From an uncultured Bacilli bacterium (GTDB lineage: Bacteria > Bacillota_I > Bacilli_A > RF39 > UBA660), in the NCBI GenBank assembly GCA_947586205.1, contig CANPXO010000005.1:1-41647 (forward strand): a stretch of DNA of 41,647 nucleotides, in the 5' to 3' direction. The position numbers were made by a program, and so were the translations under genes. Below the pieces are notes generated by a model, which had not been told where the DNA came from, did not search any database, and worked only from the letters and a program-made list of their open reading frames with translations. Positions within the stretch are counted from its first letter, which is position 1. Every line of letters begins with the position of its first letter. Shown here one piece after another: positions 1 through 7,375 of the stretch.

Positions 1-1226
1 TACTTACACTCATTACATCCAACAAATTTATATAATTTTCCTTCTTTGTTTTTTCTTCTATGGTAATAATCAAAAGGAACTTCTTCTCCAATACAAGTAT
101 TTAAGCACATGACTCCATCATCAAATGTATAAAATAACTGGGGTGATTTTCCACTTGCTTCTCCTTCCCATTGTTGAAATTTTACGTAGCTTTTAATATT
201 ATGTTCTTGCATATATTTATAATTTTTATAATTTCCATATCCAGCATCATCACATTCATTTGAAGGATAAGAACCATAATATTTAAAATATAAATCATTC
301 ATTGGTATAAAGGTTTTGATATCATTTCTGTCTTGAAAGACTCCATACATTACAATTAATAAGGAAGATACGAATGCTTGTACATTATAGGCAGCATGAA
401 AATCATGACCATGTTTAGAATAGTAATCTTCTTTTAATACCATTGCTGTTGCATCATGATCTGTTTTAAAATAAGAATTTCTATTTTCACCACATATTTT
501 TTCTTTTTCTTCATACTCTAATAATTTTATTAAATGTGCGTATCCTAGTTTATAATTTTTTTGTTCTTTAGTTAATCTTTTTCCTTTTCCATGAGGAATA
601 TGATTCACATCTATTTTGTTATTTTTAGCATAATCTTGAAGATCATCACTATATGTCTTTGAATCTATAAGTGTCTTAGCATTAAAGTTATCATAGCCTA
701 TTTCCAATAATAAATTTTTGATTTTTTCATCTAATCTTTTATGAAATTTAACTGGTTTCCAAACAAATTTATATTTATTAGCATTTGCTTCTATTTTAGT
801 TCCATCTAAAAAGACATCAACGATTTCTAATTGAAATTCTTTTATGATTTGCTTTGTGATACAAGTAAATATTTCATATTGATATGGGACTATATATTCA
901 TTTATAAACAAACATATCGTAGAAAAATCTGGTATTTCACCTTCCATGATATACATTACTCTTATATCAAAAATACTTTTATCTTCAATATCTCTAAGTG
1001 TTGCTTTAAATTTAGAAAAACAATAAATAATCATGGCAAATAAATTATATATAGAATAACCTTTGGGCCCTTTACATTTTTCTTCTTTTTGCTTTACATT
1101 ATTCAAAATTTTTCCTACTCCAGAATTTTCCAAAAAAAGCATAAATTTATCTATTTTTTCAAATTCTATGTTACATTTTTCAGAAGGTACTATAAAAAGT
1201 GACCTTTTTATGTTAAAATATCCCAT
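1..1226 (-). CDS. IS1182 family transposase (3' end off window)
   Basis: An open frame of about 408 codons continues past the window edge. The protein begins MGYFNIKRSLFIVPSEKC. It contains FLDGTKIEANANKYKF, which carries the first catalytic Asp of a DDE transposase, then KTDHDATAMVLKED followed by HAAYNVQ, and DDAGYGNYKNYKYM, which carries the second Asp. These blocks and their order are typical of IS1182-type DDE transposases. The final Glu would lie off the window. ATG at 1226 is chosen because AGAAG lies about 9 nt upstream; an in-frame ATG at 1235 abuts that motif directly. No frameshift is seen in the visible part, so it may be an intact copy. It would catalyse cut-and-paste movement of the element. 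Confidence 0.85.
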   Translation of the reverse strand, partial: MGYFNIKRSLFIVPSEKCNIEFEKIDKFMLFLENSGVGKILNNVKQKEEKCKGPKGYSIYNLFAMIIYCFSKFKATLRDIEDKSIFDIRVMYIMEGEIPDFSTICLFINEYIVPYQYEIFTCITKQIIKEFQLEIVDVFLDGTKIEANANKYKFVWKPVKFHKRLDEKIKNLLLEIGYDNFNAKTLIDSKTYSDDLQDYAKNNKIDVNHIPHGKGKRLTKEQKNYKLGYAHLIKLLEYEEKEKICGENRNSYFKTDHDATAMVLKEDYYSKHGHDFHAAYNVQAFVSSLLIVMYGVFQDRNDIKTFIPMNDLYFKYYGSYPSNECDDAGYGNYKNYKYMQEHNIKSYVKFQQWEGEASGKSPQLFYTFDDGVMCLNTCIGEEVPFDYYHRRKNKEGKLYKFVGCNECK

Positions 1227-1268
1227 GTGATACATCTTCTTTCGTCAATTAGATTGTATCACAATTTG

Positions 1269-1299
1269 GCTAGAAAGTACCGTACTTTCTAGCTTTTTT
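1269..1299 (+). terminator. Hairpin plus T-run inside IS end
   Basis: GCTAGAAAGTAC (1269-1280) is the exact reverse complement of GTACTTTCTAGC (1282-1293) and is followed by TTTTTT. It would stop plus-strand transcripts leaving the insertion sequence. It lies in the 5' untranslated region of the transposase, so it could also act as an IS-end structure. Confidence 0.5.
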
Positions 1300-1319
1300 A
1301 AAATTTCAAAAAAAAGAAA

Positions 1320-1353
1320 CTGTCAAATAATTAAACAGTTAATTATTCAACAG
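1320..1353. repeat. Palindrome at IS terminus
   Basis: The arms AATAATTAA (1326-1334) and TTAATTATT (1339-1347) are perfect. An outer CTGT (1320-1323) pairs with ACAG (1350-1353) across a 2-nt bubble. It sits immediately inside the presumed IS end and may be a transposase-recognised terminal structure. Confidence 0.5.
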
Positions 1354-1444
1354 CCCCTTTTTTAATGTAATTTATTTAAAAAAACATATTTTACTTTAAT
1401 TTTTCGAAAAAATGTTATAAAATATACCAAAAAAGTATAAAAAA

Positions 1445-1474
1445 TGTAGTATTTTTATATTTTTATGATATACT
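1445..1474 (+). promoter_or_regulatory. Sigma-A promoter of ATPase/Toprim operon
   Basis: TATACT (1469-1474) is preceded by TGA, giving an extended -10, with a weak -35 TGTAGT at 1445-1450 (18-bp spacer). It lies 23 nt upstream of the preferred ATG at 1497. Confidence 0.5.
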
Positions 1475-1496
1475 ATAAGTGAAAGGGAAGATTATT

Positions 1497-2807
1497 ATGA
1501 TAAGATATGTAAAATTAGAAAACTATAAATCACTGGTTCATTTAGAAGTAGATTTTATGAAAAATCAAAAGAAACCTAAAAACATGGTGCTTATTTATGG
1601 AGAGAATGGCATTGGAAAGTCTAATTTTGCCAATTCTTTTTATACTTTAAATGAAACGATGCAAACCATGTCTGCGAAAGAGTTACTAAAAAAATGGTTA
1701 GAAAAAATAAATTATCAAAATGAAAATATAGAAAAGAAAATCAAACGTGCTTTTAAAGATACTAAAGCCATTATTGATGATTGTAAAACCATTGATTCTA
1801 AAGAAAATATGGTTCTAGAATATGGTTTTGTATGTAATAAAAAAAACGGGGTTTATCGAATCGAAATGGACAATGAGGAAATTGTTTCTGAAAAACTAGA
1901 ATATGTTTTCAATAAAAATCAAACGTGCTTTTTTGATATCAATAGAGAAAATCAGAAAATAAACACAAACATCTTTCATGATAAAAATTATTATCAAGAA
2001 TTTCTAGAACTCCTAGATAAATATTGGGGTAAGCATTCTTTTCTATCTATTTTATCTTATGAAATAGAAGATAAAAAGAAAGAATACATGGAAAAAAAGA
2101 TATCTGAAAATTTATATGAAATTTTAGTTTATTTAAAAACAATGTGTACCAAGATAAAAGGTGGGAATCATCGAGAGTTTGGTATCATTGGGACTCATCA
2201 TAATATGTTAGAAAGTCTAGAAGAAGGTAAGATTCCTTTAAAATTAAGAAAAGAACTTGCCAAAAACGAATTTTTATTAAATGAGTTTTTCACTTCCTTA
2301 TATTCAGATATTAAAAATGTTTATTATAAAACAACGATAGAAGAAAGTGAGATCAAATATAAACTTTTTGTAAAAAAGATGATTTATGGAAAATTGAAAG
2401 ATATTGATTTTGCTTTGGAGTCCACTGGAACTCAAAACATTTTAGAGCTTATTCCATATTTCATCTCGGCATGTGAAGGACAAACAGTCATTATCGATGA
2501 ATTAGATACAGGAATTCACGATTTACTGGTAAAAAATCTGTTAGAATGTATTTCCAAATATGTAACTGGGCAACTTATTATTACAACTCATAATACGATG
2601 TTAATCGATTCATCGATACCTCATGAAGACATTTATGTTTTTGAAACGAATAGCAAAGCTGAGAAAGAATTAATTGCTATTACAGAGTTCGAAGGAAGAA
2701 TTCACAAAAATAATAATCCTCAAAACAAATACCTAAAAGGTATTTATGGAGGAATTCCAATGGCTTCTGATATTGACTTTGATTGGTTAGTGGATAACTT
2801 AAAATAA
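1497..2807 (+). CDS. AAA15/SMC-like ATPase, putative defence operon gene 1
   Basis: A 436-aa ATPase of the AAA15/OLD/RloA-like (ABC-fold) group. The N-terminus MIRYVKLENYKSL is the usual first strand. Walker A is GENGIGKS (about 35-42). A signature-like STGTQNILEL is followed by Walker B and D-loop TVIIDELDTGIHD (about 330-343) and an H-loop IITTHNT. The long middle region is Lys/Glu rich and probably forms a coiled coil. ATG at 1497 follows AAAGGGAAG with good spacing; an in-frame GTG at 1479 has no ribosome site. The gene is followed after 10 nt by a Toprim-like gene, an arrangement seen in RloAB, PARIS and Gabija-like defence systems, where the ATPase senses phage or holds a nuclease in check. 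The ATPase fold is clear; the defence role is inferred from the pairing and the neighbouring IS. Confidence 0.8.
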   Translation: MIRYVKLENYKSLVHLEVDFMKNQKKPKNMVLIYGENGIGKSNFANSFYTLNETMQTMSAKELLKKWLEKINYQNENIEKKIKRAFKDTKAIIDDCKTIDSKENMVLEYGFVCNKKNGVYRIEMDNEEIVSEKLEYVFNKNQTCFFDINRENQKINTNIFHDKNYYQEFLELLDKYWGKHSFLSILSYEIEDKKKEYMEKKISENLYEILVYLKTMCTKIKGGNHREFGIIGTHHNMLESLEEGKIPLKLRKELAKNEFLLNEFFTSLYSDIKNVYYKTTIEESEIKYKLFVKKMIYGKLKDIDFALESTGTQNILELIPYFISACEGQTVIIDELDTGIHDLLVKNLLECISKYVTGQLIITTHNTMLIDSSIPHEDIYVFETNSKAEKELIAITEFEGRIHKNNNPQNKYLKGIYGGIPMASDIDFDWLVDNLK

Positions 2808-2817
2808 GAGGTGCATT

Positions 2818-3408
2818 ATGAGGCAGTTTCATTATACAAAAGCCGTCGTTATAGTACACGGAAAATCTGAAAAACAAATATGTCAATATATCAAAAATAA
2901 ACTTCGATTAAAAATAGAAATATTAAGTGATAAAAATGGTGAAAAGTCCATTCAAATAACAAGTCTAAAAAATATTTTAAATAATACCATTTTTAAATCC
3001 TTTAAGAGCTTTATTAAAACGTTTGATGATGTGAAATTAACAATTGATGGCAAATCTCTTGATGATGATTTTAAAATATTTATTATTATGGATACAGATG
3101 ATTGCAGCGAAAAAGAAAAACAAGAATTTATAAACAAAGAGATGTTTAAAACTCATTGGGCATACTCTCACATAGTACCAATTTATAATGTACCTGAATT
3201 AGAAAGTGTATTAGAACATGCTCATGTTCCATTTACAAAAACAGGAGATAAAAGAAAACAAGAGTATATTAAACTCTTTCCGACAGATATCAAGTATGAA
3301 AAAACGGATGAAATACAAATAAAAGAACTATTTCATACTTTAAAGAAACAAAAAGATACAAATTTAAACGAGTTTTTAGAATTTTGCTTAAAAGCATCAG
3401 AAAATTAA
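2818..3408 (+). CDS. Small Toprim/RloB-like protein, putative defence effector
   Basis: A 196-aa protein. AVVIVHGKSEKQI (9-21) resembles the glutamate-bearing first motif of Toprim domains, and FIIMDTDDCSE (88-98) the DxD motif. PIYNVPELESVLEH (121-134) occupies the place of the RloB SNPxFExWLLLH block but differs from it. It would bind Mg2+ and could cut nucleic acid when released by the ATPase. It starts 10 nt after the ATPase with AGAGGTG just upstream. It is smaller than PARIS AriB (about 300 aa) and the GajA Toprim domain, so I cannot place it in a named system. The Toprim assignment rests on motif pattern only. Confidence 0.6.
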   Translation: MRQFHYTKAVVIVHGKSEKQICQYIKNKLRLKIEILSDKNGEKSIQITSLKNILNNTIFKSFKSFIKTFDDVKLTIDGKSLDDDFKIFIIMDTDDCSEKEKQEFINKEMFKTHWAYSHIVPIYNVPELESVLEHAHVPFTKTGDKRKQEYIKLFPTDIKYEKTDEIQIKELFHTLKKQKDTNLNEFLEFCLKASEN

Positions 3409-3421
3409 AAAAGGTGATAAT

Positions 3422-3817
3422 ATGTTAGAAATGAATCAACAAATATGTGCAATCAGATATGCCATGCTTCACTACGTGACATCTCTTTTCAATTCGAAAC
3501 GTTTATATTCTTTTTTGGTAGATGTAGAATTTACTTTACAGAATCAAAAAGGGTATATTAGTTTTTATATTGGCGATTTTGAAGAAGAAAATATTAAAAA
3601 TATAGAAGAAAAAGAATTTTCTACAAAAGGCTATAAAAATTCTAAATTTCATTTATTTGAAATTTATGATACGAAAAATTTTATTGATGATATAAATGGA
3701 AGTATTGATGTAAAGTTTGGTAAAGTCGTTGATAATACTATTGAAATCAATATTGTCGTGGAAGACGAGCAAGTTCATTTAAAATATGATGGTATTTTAA
3801 CGATTGAACTTACTTAG
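3422..3817 (+). CDS. Unknown 131-aa protein, third gene of ATPase/Toprim operon
   Basis: I do not recognise a family. The protein is acidic and mostly predicted beta strand, with an N-terminal helix (MNQQICAIRYAMLHYVTSLF) and alternating charged/hydrophobic strands such as YISFYIGDF and IEINIVVEDEQVHLKYDGI. No signal peptide or membrane segment is seen. It follows gene 2 by 13 nt with a GGTGAT ribosome site, so it is almost certainly co-transcribed. Its position and small acidic character would fit a sensor, immunity or antitoxin-like partner of the ATPase/Toprim pair, but this is inference. No terminator of the operon is obvious before the convergent rnjA terminator. Confidence 0.6.
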   Translation: MLEMNQQICAIRYAMLHYVTSLFNSKRLYSFLVDVEFTLQNQKGYISFYIGDFEEENIKNIEEKEFSTKGYKNSKFHLFEIYDTKNFIDDINGSIDVKFGKVVDNTIEINIVVEDEQVHLKYDGILTIELT

Positions 3818-3826
3818 AAATTTGAA

Positions 3827-3855
3827 TAAAAAAACAAAGCTTTTAATCGCTTTGT
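3827..3855 (-). terminator. rnjA terminator
   Basis: ACAAAGC (3834-3840) pairs with GCTTTGT (3849-3855). On the minus strand the stem is followed by a run of T (A-run 3827-3834). The stem overlaps the last codons of rnjA. Confidence 0.75.
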
Positions 3856-5519
3856 CTTACTTCCATAATGACTGGTAGAATCATCGGGTGTCTACCTGTT
3901 AAAGCACTGATGTAAGGGGATAAATCTAAAATGATTTGTCCTTTTAAATCGGTATAACTATACATTCCTTTTGCAAAACTTTCCCTAACAATACTTGTAA
4001 CTTTTTTTTCAATTTTATCAATTAAATCAGCGTTTTCATTTACCATAACAAATCCTCTTGTTGTTACATTTGGCTTAATGAGTAATTGTTTCTTTAACGG
4101 ATTAATATTAATGATAGCCATTAAAATACCATCATGACTCATGACTTTTCTTTCTTTCACAACCGAAGAACCAATGTCGCCGATTCTAGAACCATCGACA
4201 TAAACATCCCCAGCTGTAACAGCTTCTCCTCGTTGAACTCCGTTTTCCGTAAGTTCTAGGACATCACCATTTTTACAAACAAAGATATTTTCAGATGGAA
4301 TTCCACAATCTTCTGCTAAAGCTTTATGAGCCGTAAGCATACGGTATTCTCCATGCATTGGCATAAAATATTCTGGTTTTACTAAACGAAGCATCAGTTT
4401 TAATTCTTCTTCTTTGGCATGTCCAGAAGTATGGATATCACTAAATTCTTCATTGGTAAATACTTTGACACCTTTTAAATAAAGTTTGTTGATAATCTTA
4501 TTAATACTTGCTGCGTTTCCGGGAATTGGTTTGGAAGAGAATATCACTAAATCATCATTTAATAATGAGATTTGTTTATGAACCCCATTGGCTATTCTTG
4601 ATAACGCGGCAAGTGGTTCACCTTGAGAACCTGTACATAAAATACAGACTTCGTTACGTTTCAAAGATTTTGCTTTACTTGCATCAATAAAAATGCTGCT
4701 ATCTTTAATAAGTCCATTTTGAATCGCTATATCAATACTGGTTTCCATACTACGACCAAAAGTAACGATTTGACGATTGTTCTTACGACATGTTTCAACA
4801 ATATGTTTAATACGATAAATATTTGAGGCAAACGTTGCAATGATGATTCTTCCATAATGTCTAGAAATAATATCATTTAATGTTTCATCGACACAAGACT
4901 CTGATTTCGAAAATCCTTCAGATAAAGCATTGGTGGAGTCTGATAATAAAATTTTAACTCCTTCCTCGCCAATACGAGCAATTTTATGTAAATCGGCCAT
5001 TGGTCCAATTGGGGTTAAGTCAAACTTAAAGTCTCCTGTTTCAAATATAGTTCCATTTGGAGTACGAATGACGATGGCAAAACTATCTGGGATAGAGTGA
5101 GTCGTCGTTACAAACTCAATATCAAAATGTTTAAATTTTAAATGGCTATCTTTATCAAAAGTCTCTAAATGTTGATACATAATGTTATTATCTTCTAATT
5201 TATGATTGATTAAACTCGCAGCAATTCCAGGCGCATAAATCGTTGGAATATTTACATTTTGAAGTAAGAATACAATTCCACCAATATGGTCTTCATGACC
5301 ATGGGTAATAATGAGTGCCTTAATCTTATCCGCATTTGCTTTTAAGTAACTCACATCTTGAATCACATAATCAATTCCCATTAAGTCACTTTCTGGAAAC
5401 ATCACTCCAGCATCAATGATAATAATTTCATCATCGTGACTTACGACATACATATTTTTTCCAACTTCACCAAGTCCACCCAAAGCAACGATGGACGTGA
5501 CATTTTTTTTCTCTTGCAT
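3843..5519 (-). CDS. rnjA: Ribonuclease J
   Basis: 558 aa, the normal length of RNase J (B. subtilis RNase J1 is 555). It is a cytoplasmic metallo-beta-lactamase/beta-CASP ribonuclease with endo- and 5'-3' exonuclease activity, acting in mRNA turnover and rRNA maturation. The zinc site HGHEDH is at 73-78, with later metal ligands in ETGDFKFD and SGHA. The beta-CASP motifs are visible in IIATFASNIYRI and the CTGSQGEP loop, and the C-terminal domain ends ILPVIMEVRQSD. ATG follows AAAGGAAG by 6 nt. It is divergent from the pseudopilin gene, and the two promoters overlap. J1 versus J2 identity cannot be fixed from sequence reading alone. Confidence 0.95.
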   Translation of the reverse strand: MQEKKNVTSIVALGGLGEVGKNMYVVSHDDEIIIIDAGVMFPESDLMGIDYVIQDVSYLKANADKIKALIITHGHEDHIGGIVFLLQNVNIPTIYAPGIAASLINHKLEDNNIMYQHLETFDKDSHLKFKHFDIEFVTTTHSIPDSFAIVIRTPNGTIFETGDFKFDLTPIGPMADLHKIARIGEEGVKILLSDSTNALSEGFSKSESCVDETLNDIISRHYGRIIIATFASNIYRIKHIVETCRKNNRQIVTFGRSMETSIDIAIQNGLIKDSSIFIDASKAKSLKRNEVCILCTGSQGEPLAALSRIANGVHKQISLLNDDLVIFSSKPIPGNAASINKIINKLYLKGVKVFTNEEFSDIHTSGHAKEEELKLMLRLVKPEYFMPMHGEYRMLTAHKALAEDCGIPSENIFVCKNGDVLELTENGVQRGEAVTAGDVYVDGSRIGDIGSSVVKERKVMSHDGILMAIININPLKKQLLIKPNVTTRGFVMVNENADLIDKIEKKVTSIVRESFAKGMYSYTDLKGQIILDLSPYISALTGRHPMILPVIMEVRQSD

Positions 5520-5568
5520 TTAAATCTTCCTTTCAAAATAAAAAAATAAAGTTGTTTCACTAAGAAAA

Positions 5569-5597
5569 ATTATAACATGAAACTTTACATTTGTCCA
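5569..5597 (-). promoter_or_regulatory. rnjA promoter
   Basis: On the minus strand, TGGACA (5597-5592) and TATAAT (5574-5569) are separated by 17 bp. The -35 is embedded in the divergent promoter region of the pseudopilin gene. Confidence 0.65.
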
Positions 5598-5613
5598 TAG
5601 AAAATGGTATACT
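5584..5613 (+). promoter_or_regulatory. Promoter of pseudopilin-ftsY operon
   Basis: TTTACA (5584-5589) and TATACT (5608-5613) are separated by 18 bp, 19 nt before the start codon. It overlaps the divergent rnjA promoter, so the two probably exclude or couple each other. Confidence 0.6.
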
Positions 5614-5631
5614 AAATGTGGATGTGGTGAT

Positions 5632-6060
5632 ATGAATCAAAAAGGGTTTACATTAGTAGAAATATTAGCTGTCATTGTTGTTTTAGGAATATTAATGACA
5701 GTGGCAGGAATAGGAGTTACAAAAGTCATCAATGATTCTAGAGACAAGTTAATCGAAGATCAGATGAAGAGTCTAGCTGACACAGCCATTAACTATGTGG
5801 CAAACGAAGGATTCTTTTTTGATGCATGTCCCGAAGGGTTTAATCCGACAAGTCCAACAACTTCTGAAAAAAATAAATGTTACAGAGAAGTCACTGTGGA
5901 ATCTCTCATTCAAAGTGGTTTATTTGACAACCAAAAAGATGTATGTAATCCGAATAAGTTTGTCCTAGTTTATCGAGAGGGAGTTTATGACAATGCTGGA
6001 AAACTTTTATATTCCAATATGTTAAGTTATGTTCCAGAGGGGACTTGTGGATACGATTAA
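5632..6060 (+). CDS. Type IV pseudopilin-like protein
   Basis: 142 aa with a very short leader and class III signal: MNQKGFTLVEILAVIVVLGI, cleaved by a prepilin peptidase between G and F, with Glu at mature position 5. The hydrophobic helix is followed by a soluble domain with four Cys (DACPEG, NKC, DVC, GTCGYD) that may form disulphides. It is membrane-anchored or assembled in a pilus-like fibre (family knowledge). Odd point: it is the first gene of the ftsY-ylxM-ffh cluster, 15 nt before ftsY, and no pilus assembly genes are nearby. There are four GFTLxE genes in this window. Confidence 0.8.
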   Translation: MNQKGFTLVEILAVIVVLGILMTVAGIGVTKVINDSRDKLIEDQMKSLADTAINYVANEGFFFDACPEGFNPTSPTTSEKNKCYREVTVESLIQSGLFDNQKDVCNPNKFVLVYREGVYDNAGKLLYSNMLSYVPEGTCGYD

Positions 6061-6075
6061 GAAAGGTGAATACAA

Positions 6076-7071
6076 ATGGGATTATTTAACAAATTAAAAA
6101 ATATCATTTCTAAAAAGGAAGAATCCAAAGAAGAAAAAGAAATCTTAGAAACGTATGAAAAAGGACTAGAAAAAACAAGAAAAGAGTTTGTTTCTAAACT
6201 AAGTTTACTTGGAGTCAAATATAATAAGGTGAGTGAAGAATACTTTGAAGAATTAGAAAATTTACTTATCATGGCTGATATTGGAGTGAATACCGTGTTT
6301 GAATTTTTAGAAAGAATTCGTGACCGTGTTAAAAAAGAAAATATTACGGATACAAAATACTTAAATGAAGTGATTGTCGATGAACTTTTTATTATCTATG
6401 TCAATAACGAATCTTTATCAGATAAAATGAATATGGCAAGTGAAGGGCCAACAGTCATTTTAATGGTCGGAGTAAATGGTGTTGGGAAAACAACGACGAT
6501 TGCCAAACTTGCTCATAAGTATATCACGGAAGGCAAAAAAGTTATGATGATTGCTGGGGATACTTTCCGAGCTGGTGCGGTTCCTCAGTTAGAGGAATGG
6601 GCAAACAAAACAGGGGCTTTGTTCTTTGGAAGTGAAAATACAGACCCTTCTGGAGTCATTTATGATGGACTAGAAATGGCTAGAAAAGAAAATGTGGATA
6701 TTGTGTTTATTGATACAGCAGGGCGTTTACAAAATAAAGTGAACTTAATGAAAGAGTTAGAAAAGATGAATAAAGTAATTGGCAGGATTATACCTGGTGC
6801 TCCTCATGAAACACTTCTTGTGATAGATGCGACAACAGGGCAAAATGGAATCCTTCAAGCGAAATCTTTTCAAGAAATCACGAATATTACTGGGATTGTT
6901 TTAACCAAACTTGATGGAACAGCTAAAGGTGGAATTGTCTTAGCAATTAAAGAAAATGTCGGTATTCCCGTTAAATTTATTGGTCTTGGGGAAAAAATGG
7001 AAGACTTGCAAGCATTCGATATTGAGTCTTACATCTATGGACTTTTTAAAGGAATGATGGATGATGAATAA
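6076..7071 (+). CDS. ftsY: Signal recognition particle receptor FtsY
   Basis: 331 aa SRP-type GTPase. A short charged A region (about 1-30) precedes the N domain. The G domain has the P-loop GVNGVGKTT (132-140), the DTAGRLQNK block, TKLDGTAKGG, and the closing GLGEKMEDLQAFD. It docks the SRP-ribosome complex at the membrane for co-translational insertion. It is preceded by AGAAAGGTGAA and overlaps ylxM by 11 nt, so ftsY, ylxM and ffh form one SRP operon, as in many Bacillota. Confidence 0.97.
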   Translation: MGLFNKLKNIISKKEESKEEKEILETYEKGLEKTRKEFVSKLSLLGVKYNKVSEEYFEELENLLIMADIGVNTVFEFLERIRDRVKKENITDTKYLNEVIVDELFIIYVNNESLSDKMNMASEGPTVILMVGVNGVGKTTTIAKLAHKYITEGKKVMMIAGDTFRAGAVPQLEEWANKTGALFFGSENTDPSGVIYDGLEMARKENVDIVFIDTAGRLQNKVNLMKELEKMNKVIGRIIPGAPHETLLVIDATTGQNGILQAKSFQEITNITGIVLTKLDGTAKGGIVLAIKENVGIPVKFIGLGEKMEDLQAFDIESYIYGLFKGMMDDE

Positions 7072-7360
7072 GTTTCTCTATTATAATGATTTATTCGCTG
7101 TCTATGGTAAATTGTTGACTCAGAATGAACAAGAAATTTTTAAAGAATATTATGGAGAAAATCACTCGATGGGAGAAATTGCTGAAAATCGTGGAATTTC
7201 AAGAAGTGCTGTTGGAAGTGCTATCAAAACAGGAGAGAAGAAACTTGATGAATATGAAAGCATTCTAAAAATAGTTTCTCGTAATCAAAAACTTGAGGCA
7301 ATCTGTGAAAAGATAAGTGATGAGTCACTTAAAAAAGAATTAGAAGAATTACTAAAATAG
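7061..7360 (+). CDS. ylxM: YlxM/p13-like SRP-associated HTH protein
   Basis: 99 aa. LTQNEQEIFKEYYGENHSMG leads into a sigma-70 region 4-like helix-turn-helix ending SRSAVGSAIKTGEKKL. This is the YlxM family, found with ffh and reported to stimulate SRP function in other Gram-positives. The start at 7061 lies 7 nt after AAAGGA; an adjacent ATG at 7064 is possible. It overlaps the ftsY end and lies 15 nt before ffh. Confidence 0.92.
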   Translation: MMNKFLYYNDLFAVYGKLLTQNEQEIFKEYYGENHSMGEIAENRGISRSAVGSAIKTGEKKLDEYESILKIVSRNQKLEAICEKISDESLKKELEELLK

Positions 7361-7375
7361 AAAAGAGGAAATCTT

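Larger units (their letters stand above)
1..1357 (-). mobile_element. Partial IS1182-type insertion sequence
   Basis: The transposase gene (1-1226) runs off the left edge of the window. The outer end of the element is probably near 1357. On the minus strand the end reads GGGGCTGTTGAATAATTAAC, a GGGGCTGTTG-type terminus that I associate with this IS family. Just inside lies a strong palindrome (1320-1353), and a second hairpin lies at 1269-1293. The other end and any target duplication are outside the window, so the exact boundary is an inference. Confidence 0.6.

Noticed and set aside
831..1043. 70-aa plus-strand ORF
   Set aside because: Lies antisense inside the transposase gene; no ribosome site.
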